A DNA stretch of 64,000 nt from Salvia splendens (Eukaryota > Streptophyta > Magnoliopsida > Lamiales > Lamiaceae). The number at the start of each line of letters is the position of its first letter. The stretch's first letter is position 1. The notes under the pieces are model-generated. The model was not told the DNA's origin, did not search any database, and worked only from the letters and a program-made list of their open reading frames with translations. Where the stretch lies: contig NC_056033.1 of NCBI RefSeq assembly GCF_004379255.2, positions 39,086,719 to 39,150,718 of the forward strand. The letters are read 5' to 3'. Below, one piece after another: positions 11,740 through 24,807 of the stretch. The position numbers were made by a program, and so were the translations under genes.

Positions 11740-12900
11740 TAGCCAAAAGTCGAAAGGTAAATTATTTTAAAATTTTAAATTGTTCACAATTACATTTGGG
11801 CCCAAACAGGACACCAAGCCCAGAAATCTGATCCCATTACAAAATCAAGTTTAGAATAACGTGTCTGTTTATAATGAAGCCTAATGAGAGTGTGGATGCA
11901 TAATTGAATTCGAAGGATCAGTTCAAAATTCACTGTTTCATATCATAAAATATTTATATTTTATTTTAATCCTTAAAATTATAGGTACTAGTAGTATATG
12001 GATTTCATAACTAAAATAAATAGTTAGAAAATTTAGTTATAAAATTATGCACCTCGTAAACACACACACTAGTCACACACATTGCATGGGCACACACACT
12101 AATGCATGCAAACACACACACACTATTCAGTCACACATATTGCACACACACAATACATAAGCTTCAAACACTATACAACAAACACATACACACGCGCATA
12201 TACACTCACATAAATACTCACACCACATATACTCGCAATAAACATTAAAAATATTTTAAAAAATATAGAGATATGCAGTAAGATATAGGTAGTATATTTA
12301 AAAAAAAACAATTTTTTTGTTGATTTCTTTAAATACTACTACTAAATAAAGAATAAAGAATTTGAAAATTAGAATAAAATTTTATATCAATTATTTATTT
12401 TATGAAAGAACATGAATTAGAATTCCATTTCGCATTGATCCCACAGTCTCAAATATAGACTTAAAAAATGAACCCTAAACACTAGTTTTAAATTATTATT
12501 GACAGAATTAATTTTATAAAGTATTAATTATTACTATAAATTATAATTCAAATGAACAAATCCAACTTTATTTTTGTTAATTAAATTGTAAAATCAATAA
12601 ATAACAACAAAAATAAATTTTGAAGTGTCATAATTAAAATAAATGTATAGAACAAATAATGCTAAACACGGAAGTGACACATAAATATTTATCATATACT
12701 ACTATTAAATAGATTTTACTATTAGAGATTAACAATTTTCAATCACGGAGTACTTCATTACTTACTTTTTAGTAGAGAATTATGATTGCAATTTGCAATT
12801 TGCAGCAATTGGCATTTCCAAACTGGGGAAATATAAATGCATAATGCAAAATCAAAGTAACTGATCCACCGGATTTTCCTTGAAAGGCACCCTAACAAAT
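11740..12900. other. Intergenic, AT-rich, with (CA)n tract
   Basis: No gene is supported. A degenerate CA-rich simple repeat runs from 12058 to 12235. The right end should contain the promoter of the EXS gene. Confidence 0.6.
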
Positions 12901-13355
12901 GCACTTTCCTTCAATTTCACACAACCAAATTTCCGCAATGAAGTGGATCGGATCTCGCCTTCTTCAATCACTCCTTTACTGTTTCCGGCAGAAATTCCGA
13001 GGCTTCAAACAACAGTTGCATTGTGCGGTAATGCCTTGGTTTTATTCAACTGAATTTCCAGCATGAAAATTAAAATTTTACATCAATGTAGTTGTTTTTC
13101 TCCTAATTGGCGTTGCTTAGCATTGATTGATTCAGATTACATAAAACATTGAGCAGTGTCTTATTATGAGCTAATCAATTTCAATCGTAATTATAATTTC
13201 CTGGTTGTATTTTTGACAAAATGTTTAATTATGATTTGCTAGAATGTTGTCTGCGTATGCTACTGAAATTTCTTGGACAGTTTTTCTGTCTGCAGCTGTA
13301 CTTTTGGGGTGCACACTTGATTGTTTAAAGCTTGTACCTTTTACCACCTCCATCT
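12900..13355 (+). other. Putative spliced 5'UTR of the EXS gene with an upstream ORF
   Basis: A GCG|GTAATG donor at 13028 and a TTTTTCTGTCTGCAG acceptor ending at 13295 would remove 268 bp. In the joined leader the ATG at 12938 opens a 40-codon frame that stops at 13326–13328, 27 nt before the main ATG. Whether the transcript starts left of 12938 is unknown. Confidence 0.4.
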
Positions 13356-16300
13356 ATGTTTGGAGGTCTTGAGTATATCCCTAACAAGAGTCCTCATCTA
13401 CGCAAATCTGGTAGCCGGCCTGTTGTGTTTGATATTGGTAAGAGTATATGTATATCTTTTGCAATTCCTTTCTATCTGCATGGCTATCCATGTTCTTTTT
13501 CCAATTTAATACTTTAGCATGTTTATGATCATTTCGATATTATCTCGTAGACTCAAGTGAACTGGGAAACAGCTCTGAGGAAGAAATTTTACTTTCTAAA
13601 GAGTCAAATGAAATGAAGGGTGGATCAACAGCATTAAGCAGTGTGGCGATTGTGCCTTCTCCTCTTCTGCTGTGGAGATTTAAGGTGGAGTATTACTTGT
13701 AGTTCATCCTAGAGTGGCAGAGTAGAAACTGTTTGATCTTGTATTTGGATATGGAAAGGGTTATTAGGAGGAATATATATTTGAATTTTTTGTTTAATTT
13801 CTGTCTTTGTTTTACTTTTATTGCTGCGTTTTGGAGATGATGAACAATTATTCTCAAACATATTCTGGCTTTGCTCCACTGCTGTCATAAAATCTGGTGT
13901 GGGTTTGGAATTTTTTTGCATTACAAAACTTTTCTCCTTAATGTAAGTGTATGCATCTATTTGACATCTCTGGGCAATGGGATATGTATAAGGATCAACT
14001 ATGTCCAGCTATCCATCTTTAGAGTTTGACTAAACTTTTTGAGGGATGTTGTAAGCTTCCTTACTCTAAGTAGTTACATTGGGTCTTATAAGTTGTAGAT
14101 CTATTCTGAAGTAAGCTCATAAATTTGTAGGCTTAAAATGGTCATGTAACTTTAACATGTTCACAAAGACAATTCTGTATTTGGTCTGGTCAAAAGCTAT
14201 GTAAACTTGCTAAGATCTGAAAAGTAGGTATGGTCTTCCTTTCAAGAGATAGCAGGCAAATTTATTTATGATGTTTTGGGAGTACCCTAACACCTCTGTA
14301 ACTCAACATGCCATGCCTAGATTAGGTTTACTATATTGCTAAAGTGATAATAATGCAGTGGCCGATTCAGATGGCTTGCACTTCCTTATGTCTTTGGGAA
14401 TATTATTTTGGTGTTTATGGATCATGCTTTATGCCACAGTCATTTTGCTTAATAAGACTATGAAGTTTTACCTAAAACTCTTCTCTTTTGTATTCTTCTT
14501 GATTAGCTTGCCATCTCTAATCTATCTTTTTTGTATAGGCACTACTGTTTTTCATCTGGGGTTTCTGTTGTTTCAAGGTTAGTGTAATATCGTATCTTCT
14601 TATGGGTCTTAGTGTCAAATGCTTTGTTCCAGGCCTGATTGTTGTCCACAGATGATCAGTGTTTGTTTCTTCTATTTTCAGATTGAATGGGATTTATTTT
14701 TATAATGAGAATGAGTGCAGGCATGATTGTTGTCCACAGATGATCAGTGTTTGTTTCTTCTATTTTCAGCTTGAATGGGATTCAGTAATGAGAATGAGTG
14801 CAGACCTTCGAGATTTATTTTTATATGAGGCTTTCTTGTATTATAATCCTCTCCTTCTCGTGGTCAGTATTGTTACATGGTTTAGTTCTTATCCATATAG
14901 ATTTTGTGATTGAATTAGTTTAATGCTTCGGTTATGATGCAGACTATGATGGTTTGGCTTTGGGGAATCAATTTATGGGTTTTTGCTCAGTCTAATATTG
15001 GATATGTGAAAATTTTTGACCTAGATCAGAGCCATCTAACTCACAGAGAGATATGGAAGGTATTCATATTAAACTTTGAACTAAATATATTATATTTCAG
15101 GTTACCTCACTACAATTTCTTTAGCTGCTGTAAATCAGTATTCTAATTCGTTCAGGATAAATTGTACGCTTGCATTCTGTTGGTATTTGGTAACTTTAAA
15201 CCTTGTTGCATCATACTGGACTGTTCATGTTGGCTTGAATTTCCATCAGAATATTCTCCTTCAATTTATTTCTGATCTGATAAAGTTTAGAGTCTTCAGA
15301 CTTCATGTTAGATGGTATTATGAAAAACATCTCCTCTTTTTGGTCAAACGGTTTTGTGTCAGCATATCAGCATATTTATCCTCACCTTATCGGCTGACAT
15401 TTTTCAGATAAATGCTTATTCTACCAAAGAAATCATTATATAAGTCTTAAAAAATCTCTTAACTTTGTTTATCTGTTCTCCCTAGAAAGCAGTTATTTTT
15501 GTTCATTGTTTTGATCATGATCTAGTTCTGGCCTCTTCAGCATGTAGGCGTATTTGCAAATTATCTTATAGGGGCCTATGATTTACTGACAATAATTCGT
15601 TTCACGTGTCAGTGCGCTACATGGATGACAATCATCGTCCCAACTAGCATGACAGCATACCTGTATCTGTATTCTCACGGAGAAGTTTCGTTAGCGGCAT
15701 CTCAACCAGTGTAATAGATGCTTCTTCTCCTAAAAATTATGTTGGCGCTTAATCATCTTCAGTTTCTTTGAAATGATTTTTTCATTATGCAGGATCGACT
15801 ATAGTGAGCTCCTTTAATTTTACAAATACATGCAATAATATTACAATCCCATAAATTGTTATTCTACCTACATTATGCTTGTATCATTTAAATTAAATCT
15901 CATGCACGTGATTAAACAACATTTGTTGAAAATTATGCTTCTTGTTTGAGATATCATCATATTTAGATAATGATAATACTTAGGAAAGTATAGTGATTGC
16001 TGTAGATGAAAATAAGCATTGAATGCTACTTTAACGGGGAAGAGGTGGATGTTATACAAAGACAGTATGTTTTCCTTTTAGTGGTGGTGAATATCACATG
16101 AGTTGTATTTATCTGCGGAGAAGTCAGAAGATCTTAATATTAATATTATCATGTATCTGAGTGCAATCAGTGTCATCATTCTTGATGGTTCTTGGCTTGT
16201 TTATTATCTTTTTTTTCTAGCATGCTTAATGACATCAACTGGGGATTGCCTTTCTTAGGAAGACACCCTCTCTGTTCTGTGTGATGAAGTTTAGTAACAT

Positions 16301-19300
16301 TGTTTTGGCAACTGCAGGTGCTTTTGTATGCTGCTATCTTAATGACACTCATATTTCCCTTTGATATCTTCTGTCTTTCATCTCGATTCTTTTTCCTGAG
16401 TACAGTTTGGCGAATAGTGTTTCCATTACAGGCAAGTTTTACTGCTTTGATAACTTAAGGACTTGTAATACTAACCATCCACAGGATAGAAAAAAAAAGA
16501 TGATAAACGTCCTTTATGTCCTTTCTTAAGATACGGCATGAAAAAAATATATGTTACATGCATTGAGAAAGGCGGAGCAAGTGTGAGAAGGCATAAAGTT
16601 AAGATATTGAGGTGCATGTTTATTGCTACTGGAATTTAGGCTTCACCTCTTTGTTAAGTCCTAATATTTCTAACAGTTTGTGCCTATTTCTGAAAGCCAG
16701 AAATTCATATCAGCCCTGCTATCATCTTTTTGTGCTGCTAGCGTTTGCTTAAAAGATTGGTATTAGATTGGAGAGCTTCAATATAAAACTCTGTGATTGA
16801 TGTGTTCATTATTATCTTTCTTATTTCTAAGTCGAATAAACAAACCACCAATAAGTTCCAAGTGAAACCTATGTTATTCTTTTTCCACCCTTGCTTCCCT
16901 TGTAGATGTGAAATGTCCAAGCCTGAACAAAGTTTTCATGGAAACATATGTAGAAAACTAGTAATATATAAATTTTAACCTTGAGCATGCTAACTGCATA
17001 AATTTTTGATCAGTTGTACTATTTTATACAGGCAATAACATTTGCTGATTTCTTTTTGGCTGACATTCTCACCTCTATGTCAAAGGTATGCATCTGCTTG
17101 TTGTAATTCTTCTGATTGTTATCGTAATCCTGCAACCACGATAAATTCTGCAGCTTGTTTATATACTCTTCTCCCAAAATCTTTCCTCATTCCAAATTGT
17201 TTTGTTTCTCCTTGAGAAATTGTTGTTTTGAAAAATGATAGTTTCAGAATGCACTCAGTTATTTAGTTTCTTATCTATTAGTGCGTTTAGTAGTAAGTTT
17301 AGACGTCCTCTTTTTGTCTTACCCTACTGCTGAAGTAGGTGAGTATGTGATGGTTGAACATAAATGACACAATGAGAATAAAATGTTTTACATCTCTAGG
17401 TTGACTAGTTTGATGAGATACACTTGTAGGTTTTGCTGTCTTTTTTTTTATCATTTCTCCAGAAAATACTGAAGATAAAGATTTGATTTATGATACTTGA
17501 ACTCACAGTGAATCCAATATTCCTTATTGGATAAAACTGTAGTAGTTTTTTAAATTTGTCCTGTCAAGCTTTATTTCAGTCCATGACACTGGAAAATGAT
17601 GAATGGCCTCACTTTCTTGGAAGAACACCATTGTCTGCGCTCCTGATAAATAACCTAAAGTGTCTTTCATTTATCAAGCTGTATGTTCCAATTGACTTAC
17701 GATGGTTTTCTTGAAGTAATTTACCATTTTGGAAAAATAAACAATAAAAAGTAACTGTCATAGGAAGCTTCTTGGAGGATTTCCATCTTTATTGCGTTTC
17801 ACTCTTGCCCCATGTTAAAAGGTTGCAATCATGACTAATCTAATATGTTTCTTGAACTTTGTCTTCCCGTGCAGGTTTTCTCTGATCTGGAGCGCTCAGT
17901 TTGTAGAATGGTCCATCGCCAGGTTAATATTTTAATTACGTGTCCTAGTTTCCTGTTTATGTCAGTTAACGGGATGTCTTCAATTTCTGCTTGCATCTGG
18001 CTTACACGAAGTTAAATAGTACTCCCTCTGCCCCATTATTTATGGCACATTTCTCTTGGGTAGGACTTATGAGTATAAAGTGGTGTGAGGAATATATACT
18101 AGTATTATTTAAAGTTGTGTGAGACTGTGAATAATGAAGCTGCCTTTAAAAGGAAACACTGTGTGTTATGTGGGACGACCTAAAAGGGAATACGTGCCAT
18201 GAATAACGGGACGGATGAAGTAAATTGCAACCAAAATTACACACTGATGCTACCAGAAATTTGTTTTTTCCCTTCATCTTTTTCAACCATGTTGTTGGGC
18301 ATTGAGTTTATGGGAATTTTACTTTAATATCTTGGACTAGAGTTTTTGGTGAAACCCCTTGACAAATTTTCGTACATCTATGCAGGTTGCTACTATTGCA
18401 TGGCTTGAGGCAGACTCTGTTTGTGGGAGTCACTCTGTCACAATACCAATAGCTCTTGTTTTGCCTTATATTTTTCGTCTCTTCCAATGTCTTCGGCAGT
18501 ACAAGGACACGAGAGAAAAAACATCACTTCTAAATGGTAAGTTGACATCACTTCCATTTAGTGAAAAGCCTATGGATACTAGTCAAATTTAGACGTGTTC
18601 TAGTTGTGAAATCACAAATTATATAATTAAGTTGTGCTAATAAGTAACTTAATTTCCCTTCTGTTTCAGCTTTAAAGTATTCAACTGCAGTACCAGTTAT
18701 TTTTCTTTCAGCCCTCAAATATCACGTTTCCCCTGAAAAATGGACGAATATTTATCGCTCTCTGTGGCTATCATCGAGTGTATTGAACTCTTTGTACTCA
18801 TTCTACTGGGACATTACGCGGGATTGGGACTTGAGGTATGTCATGAAAAACAAATTCTGCATTTGATTCCTGACTTTTCCAAGAAATGATATTTTATAAA
18901 CGATCTCTGTTACTTTCAGCTGTTTCACACGGGTTTTCAAGTTCAGCAAATCACACCCAGTATCGAACTTATTACACGGGCGGAAGTGGGTAAGGGAACA
19001 CTCTGTTTATAGCAGTTTCTGTGTCTGTTCTCCAGCTATGGTACAATGAGTTATGATTTTATGATTCATGCTCGGAACGTTGCAGGTGACGATTTGGGTA
19101 ATTGGGAGCAATCTTGTACTGCGATGCACGTGGACGTACAAGTTGTCAGCCCATCTGCGCCACAACCACCTCACCGTGTTTGCCATATCAGTCCTCGAGA
19201 TGCTGCGCCGTTTCCAGTGGATCTTCTTTCGCGTCGAGAAGGAGGCCAATAAAATGAACAACTCCAAATCAAGTACTGCCTTGTCCATGAGTGATCTGCC

Positions 19301-19346
19301 TATTGAGGAACACAATTTGCTTGGTTCCGACGCTCACAATGTATAG
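13356..19346 (+). CDS. EXS (ERD1/XPR1/SYG1) domain membrane protein without SPX domain
   Basis: Thirteen coding exons: 13356–13437, 13551–13684, 14538–14576, 14770–14862, 14943–15059, 15613–15708, 16318–16431, 17032–17085, 17875–17922, 18386–18536, 18670–18835, 18920–18989 and 19086–19346. All phases agree and give 474 residues. The EXS region has several membrane segments (ALLFFIWGFCCFK, LLLVTMMVWLWGINLWVFAQ, LLYAAILMTLIFPFDIFCL) and the family's conserved DLRDLFLYEAFLYYNPLL, FADFFLADILTSMSK, DLERSVCRMVHRQ, RLFQCLRQYKDT and LRRFQWIFFRVE. EXS proteins with an SPX domain export phosphate. Plant SPX-less members of this length are Golgi-type homologues of yeast ERD1, so a Golgi phosphate or retention role is inferred only. 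The intron after 16431 has a GC donor. The intron before 14770 holds a decoy copy of the exon start. The intron after 17922 holds a MITE. Confidence 0.9.
14637..14803 (+). repeat. 88-bp tandem duplication across an intron/exon boundary of the EXS gene
   Basis: The stretch from GATTGTTGTCCACAG through the acceptor TTCTATTTTCAG and into the exon (TTGAATGGGATT) occurs at 14637–14724 and again at 14725–14803. Only the second copy keeps the reading frame. In the first copy the would-be exon reads IEWDLFL and then TAA. Confidence 0.85.
18022..18220. mobile_element. Stowaway-like MITE in an EXS intron
   Basis: The ends CTCCCTCTGCCCCATTATT and the complement of CTTCATCCGTCCCGTTATT are inverted repeats, flanked by TA at 18020–18021 and 18221–18222. 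It is about 200 bp and non-coding. Confidence 0.8.
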
Positions 19347-20376
19347 ATTGAGTTCAACAACAGACGCCAAGTCCCCTTCTATCACCATCAGGCAAATTCT
19401 TACCAACTATACAATTTTTTTAGTGAAAAAGAATTAGCCCTTTTTGGTACTGACAGTGAAAATATGAGTTTTGCCTTAGATTCTTCGTTTACTAAATTGG
19501 AATAAAATCTCAAAATTTGCTAACCCTATTGGTTATTTGGTTAATCGATTAACCGACTCGATTAATTGGAACCGAAACAAGAAGAATATCGTTTCTTTTT
19601 TCGTTTCATCCGATCGCATACCAAATTGAAGACACGTATAGGTAACCTACTAGAAAGTAGAAACTATATATGACGACAAAGGATTGTAATCAATTTCTAA
19701 CTAATTAGCAATCTCAAATTAAAACCAAATCTTAGCTATGACCCTGGCGATAAATACATTAATTATTATATAGATACAAAAACGAACCCTTATCATAGCA
19801 TCCTCTAAAAAAGATTAATGATATAATTCTTTATTTATTTTTTATTATAGTGACTGAATATGTCATCTTATTAATTGAACAAGAAGGATCATAGTCATAC
19901 TGTCAATTTAATTAGAGGTTCCATCCACTTATTTTGGTTACCACGACAACTCACTTTCAGTTTCAAGAATGTCAAATATTTGAGCAAAGAGACAACTCTG
20001 ATCTGTAAAATGTCGAATCACATAATGAAATTGAAAAGTCCTTCACTTATTTCATCAAACATTAGTGGTTCTCATCCTTCAACCAACAAAAAATCATCAC
20101 AAAATCCCCCTTAATTATGTATGTCACACAAAATAATTAATCAACGACTCCAGCAGAAATTATTCGAAATCACGATGATAGTTGATAGTATTATTATTTT
20201 CTGGCATTTTGCCAAAAACAAATTGCTCTTCTTTCCTTTCTTATCTTCATTTCCATTCAAACCAAATCTTCTTCATACCAAACCTGTGGCCTCTGTTTCT
20301 CAGTAAACATTCTCCCTAATATCTCTCAAAACAGCTCGTGCATGCCGATTTTCCCGCCAAATTGGAAGTGTAGAAA
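19347..20376. other. Intergenic between the EXS and JAC1 genes
   Basis: It holds the 3' flank of the EXS gene and the presumed promoter and leader of JAC1. AT-rich open frames at 19875–20114 and 20121–20306 are unlikely to be coding. No transposon ends were recognised. Confidence 0.6.
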
Positions 20377-23300
20377 ATGGAGAAGTTGATGATGCGGAGA
20401 GAGGTTGGGAGTCCGGAGTCAGATGATATGGACTTCAAGGACGTGTTCGGGGGCCCGCCGCGGCGATTCTCGATGCAGGAGGTGAGAGAGAGGCACAGCT
20501 TTGGGGAGCCGTCGTCGCCGGCTTGGGAGAAGCCGGTGTTCGGAGAGGAGAAGAGGCGGCAGAGGGGGCCCGATTTCTTCGACGACATATTCAAAGGCTC
20601 CCCGAGGAGGAGTGACCGTGAGGGGTCGAGCCCGGGTTCGAGGGTCATGAGCCCTTTCTCACCTAAACCTGACGCTTTAGCCTCTTCTCTCCCTGCCCAC
20701 CTCAGGTTTTTTCTTAATTTTAATCGAGACGTTTCTTTTTGGTACGATATTTAAGAAAATGAAGTTTAGTTAGTTAAATGGACAAAGAATAAATATGAGA
20801 AATGATAAAGTAGTTAAGTAAACATGGAAAAAAATAGCAGAATAAGAGAAATTAAAAAGAGATTATTTTAATTAAATGGTTCATTTAGCTCGGAATATCC
20901 CAACAAGGAAAACAGTAGGTAGTTTAAAGGGTCAATACAATTTGTCAAATTGTTTCATTTTTAGTCATGAGAATTTGTTGTTAGTCAGTTCCAAAATGTT
21001 TTCCAGATTTTATGAGTGCTATATTTTGATGTACATTCTTGATAAGAAAGATGGATGGATCTTGATTGAGTGTGTCACAATATTCCAGTTTACCTCCAAA
21101 GATGGAGTTGCCAACCTTTGGATCCCAGAATCATGGGCAAAGCAAGGTGGATGGAGGTGGTAATGGACTGAGCTCATGGAGTCCTTTCTCTAGATTCTCA
21201 AATGAGGCAAGTGGGAGGCTTGGTGACATGATGAGAGACGAAGCTGAGCCTGCGAGTCCCCAAAGACCACTGTCCAATGATGAAGCTGAGGGTTCGCCGT
21301 TGTCTGATCAAGATCACAAGGACACGGATACGAAAACCGTTGACAGCATTGGCAATCAGTTTCACTTTTCTATCTACAAATGGGCAGGCAGAGGAGCTCC
21401 AATGCTGATGCCTCTCGTCCTTCGGAATAACTTGAAATCAAAAGATGGTGTCAAATACGAAGTCTCTGCTGCTGCAGAGCCTGAGCCCAAACCCGAGCCC
21501 TTGAGATCAGAACGTGCACATGATGTCAAGAGCAGACGAGAGAAGAAACAACATGGTTTTGAAGTGTTTTATGAGTCGAAATCGAACACAAGTGTAAAGG
21601 AGGAACAACTGAAATCAGTTGATGAAACTGAAAAGAAAGTCCATGTGAAGATAAGTGAAGGTCTCAACTCTTTTCATATGAATGTTTCATCAGATTGATC
21701 TAGTTTATGTTTGTAACTCAATTTTCGTTTCCAGAAATTAAGGATGAGAAAGCAAGAGCTCAGCCAGTTGCTGCAGAGCCCGAGCCCTTGAGATCAGAAC
21801 GCGCGCATAATGTCAAGAGCAGACGAGAGAAGAAACAAGAGCGAGATCATGTGTTTGAAGAGTTTTATGAGCCAAAATCGAACACAAGTGTAAAGGAAGA
21901 ACAGCTGAAATCAGTTGATCAAGTTGAAAAGAAAGTCCATGTGAAGATGAGTGAAGGTCTCAACTCTCTTCATATGAATGTTTCATCAGCATGGATTGAT
22001 TGATCTGTTTTATGTTTGTAACTCAACTTTCATTGTAGAAATTAAGGATGAGAAAGCTAGAGCTCAGCCGGTTGATGGTGGCAGCAAGAAAGCGAAGGAA
22101 AAGGGGGGGAATGGAGTGGACTTGAACAATGCCAAAGCCGAGAAAACTACAAAGTTGGGAGCAGCAACTGAGGGGAAAAGTGGTACAGCCAAGGGAAAGG
22201 TGAAGGATTTTGTTCAGATCTTCAACCAGGATGCTGATTCAAGAACCGAAACTGATGCTAGAGGGAGCCGGAGATGGGGGAATGTAGGGAGTGAGGCGAG
22301 TTCGAATCAAGCTAAAGTTCAAGAACAAGTAGATGTGGATAAGAAACCAGATGCTCCTTTCAAGGTACTTGCTTCAATCCAGTTTTTTAGTAGAAAAGAT
22401 TACATTTTCTTCATGGATGCTCTGATCCTTGTTGTGATTTTTAGGAGGCTGAAAATATAGAGAGAAACGAAGCGCAACACTTCTCTCCACGGAGAATTTC
22501 ACGTAGTGCTCGTTCCTCGAGTAGACTGCGAAAATCATTTTCAGCAGGTCAGTTACTGCTCAATCATTTTCAGACTACTAATTGAAGATCAGAAACACAA
22601 ACCAACATAAATTCTTTAATCTGTTTTTGTGGATTTACGTAACATATAAAAGCGTCTTGTTTACACAACTTTGTTACTCTCTAGGGTCGCTTCGCGAGGA
22701 TTTAAGGATGCCACTAGAGAAACTAGATGATCCTTTGGAAGACACGTTTGAGGTATACGACATATTTGTTACTTTGTGATGTTCACTGAATGGATAACAT
22801 GATAATTCTGTTGTATAGTTTTGATCCTACGTCGTTGCATGGTTCAACAGGTACAGGAATTACCCGATGACAACGAAGCTGTTGCACCGGACGAAAGCTC
22901 TGAGGAAACCAAAGTAAGTAATGCACTCAACATTCATATGAATCAAGACATAATTTTTTGAAAAAAATGGAATGTTAATATCCTCCAAACATGTATGCAG
23001 GCTATAGATGCCAAGATTAGGCAGTGGTCAGTCGGAAAGAAAGGAAACATCCGCTCTCTGCTCTCGACTCTGCAATACGTAATCTCCAATCTTCGTTTAA
23101 GTGATTTAACTGGAAAAATATTTATGTGCTAAGACGAAGTTCTTGTAGGTTCTGTGGGCTGAGAGTGGATGGAAGCCGGTTCCCCTAGTGGATCTGATCG
23201 AGTCGACTTCTGTAAAGAGGGCGTATCAGAAAGCTCTACTCCGGCTGCATCCGGATAAGCTGCAGCAGAAGGGAGCTGCTTTTCAACACAAGTACATTGC

Positions 23301-23444
23301 AGAAAAGGTTTTCGACATTCTTCAGGTAATTTCAGACAAGGTTTAGTGATGTTTTGAAATTAAAAATGATGTGTAATTTTGTTTTGATTGTTAATGTAGG
23401 AAGCATGGGACCATTTCAACACTTGCTCATCCTTAGGTTTATAG
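20377..23444 (+). CDS. JAC1: J-domain protein required for chloroplast accumulation response 1-like (auxilin-like)
   Basis: Ten exons: 20377–20705, 21089–21660, 21735–21956, 22039–22364, 22445–22547, 22685–22752, 22851–22913, 23001–23078, 23149–23325 and 23400–23444. Phases agree and give 660 residues, close to the roughly 650 of Arabidopsis JAC1. The N-terminus has [20 protein letters not shown] and [15 protein letters not shown], the short phospho-site-like motifs of this family. The middle is acidic and disordered. The C-terminus is an auxilin-type J domain: [36 protein letters not shown], then HPD (His about residue 621) in [14 protein letters not shown], ending [17 protein letters not shown]1 is needed for chloroplasts to move toward weak blue light, probably through Hsc70/clathrin or actin factors. 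Exon 3 is a tandem copy of the end of exon 2. The ATG at 20377 starts the family's conserved N-terminus. Confidence 0.9.
21471..22073 (+). repeat. 299–304 bp tandem duplication creating an extra JAC1 exon
   Basis: Copy 1 is 21471–21769 and copy 2 is about 21770–22073. Each covers exon sequence (from AAEPEP through KKVHVK(I/M)SEG), a short intron and the first codons of the next exon ([12 protein letters not shown]). Length differences between the copies in the coding part (12 and 9 nt) are multiples of three, so the frame is kept. Confidence 0.9.
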
Positions 23445-24030
23445 TGAGCCAAGATCAAGAACTCAGAGAAATGAGCAGTCAGTTTCAAGAGATGTAAATA
23501 TCTTTTTAACAGAGAAAAGAGGTATACGTAAAACATTGAATCTTACAGAGCAGCAATGTCACACTTCCCATTTTGCTTTGAGTCTTAGAGATGGTTGTAG
23601 TTAGATAAAGATTAAGAAGATTTCTTGAAAATTGTATGGAGGAGTTGTATATAGTTTGCACATAATGCAATTTTTTTTGTATATTTTCATGCCATTTATA
23701 ATAATAATAAATGCTTATGTTTCATGGTTTGTTGTTTCAATGCTTGTTTTGGGAAACAAAGTCATAGCTAATTAATTTATATTAAGTAATATTCATATTA
23801 TTATTTTTATAAAATGAATGCAGAAAAGAAGTGTGACAAACTTTCAGGAACGGAGAGTGAAAGTTGGTGCAGAATAATATTGCTATGCAATTTATTTATA
23901 TTAAGTAATATTCATAAATCAATTTTCAATGTAACATATTAAAAGGTTTAATTATGCATATACAATTTCATTTATCACTACTCTTTCTTTTATTCCAACA
24001 TCTTCACCCTGGTACTAAAATTAATTGATA

Positions 24031-24250
24031 CTCCTTCCTCCATCAACCATAGGAGTCTCAGTTTATCATTTTAGTCTTCATTATGAGTTCCGGTTCATTT
24101 TTATTATAAATGGTAGGTAGACCTCACTTTCCACTAATTTATTCCATTAACTTATTCAACTCATATTTTATTATAAAACTAATATAAAAATGGTGTCACA
24201 TTCCCCTATCTTTTTTAAAAAATGAGACTTTTAATGACAAATGGAGGAAG
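24031..24250. mobile_element. Stowaway-like MITE
   Basis: Inverted ends CTCCTTCCTCCAT and ATGGAGGAAG are flanked by TA at 24029–24030 and 24251–24252. It is non-coding and AT-rich inside. Confidence 0.7.
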
Positions 24251-24672
24251 TAGTATTATTACCTCTAATTTAAAAATGTGATTCTATTTTCGTCTACAAT
24301 CTAAAATTAATCTCAAGATATTTACTTGTTAGTTTCTTTCTTGATAAATTTCATTTTTCATCAAAATATTTTAATTTATTTTCCCTCTTAATTTATCTAT
24401 TTTACATGAAATTTCATATCATTCTCTTCCAATATCATTTTATGTGGACTATAAGTAATTTCTTAAAGTTCAAGTTAAATATAAACTATAAATCAAATGA
24501 TTAAATTTCGGTGAAAGTTCAGATAAATAATTAACCGTTTTAATATGAAGTTTAGGAGTGGAAATAGTAAGAAGTGGAGTGGCAGTAATAACTTTTCTCA
24601 TCCTGACTCACTATGACGGTGACGGACAATGCCACGAAACTCCCGTGCTTTGTCTCTTCATTACATCACAAT

Positions 24673-24680
24673 TATATAAA
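24673..24680 (+). promoter_or_regulatory. Candidate TATA box
   Basis: TATATAAA lies 128 bp before the ATG at 24808, a plausible distance for a plant promoter with a leader of about 100 nt. There is no other support. Confidence 0.35.
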
Positions 24681-24807
24681 TAATCTCAATCAAAAACTCC
24701 CTCATAATTCCTGCAATTTCCAACCTCGGATCACCTAACTCGAAACACATAATATAATTTCGAAGGTTTTTAATAGTTTTGTGGTTATTTAAATCGGAAT
24801 CGTAGCA

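Larger units (their letters stand above)
23445..24807. other. Intergenic with one MITE and the next gene's promoter
   Basis: No gene is supported. The left part is the JAC1 3'UTR. A Stowaway-like element is at 24031–24250. The right part is the promoter region of the GH123-like gene. Confidence 0.6.

Noticed and set aside
12058..12235. Repeated CACACA units as a CRISPR-like or satellite array
   Set aside because: Irregular simple repeat in a plant genome, no spacer structure.
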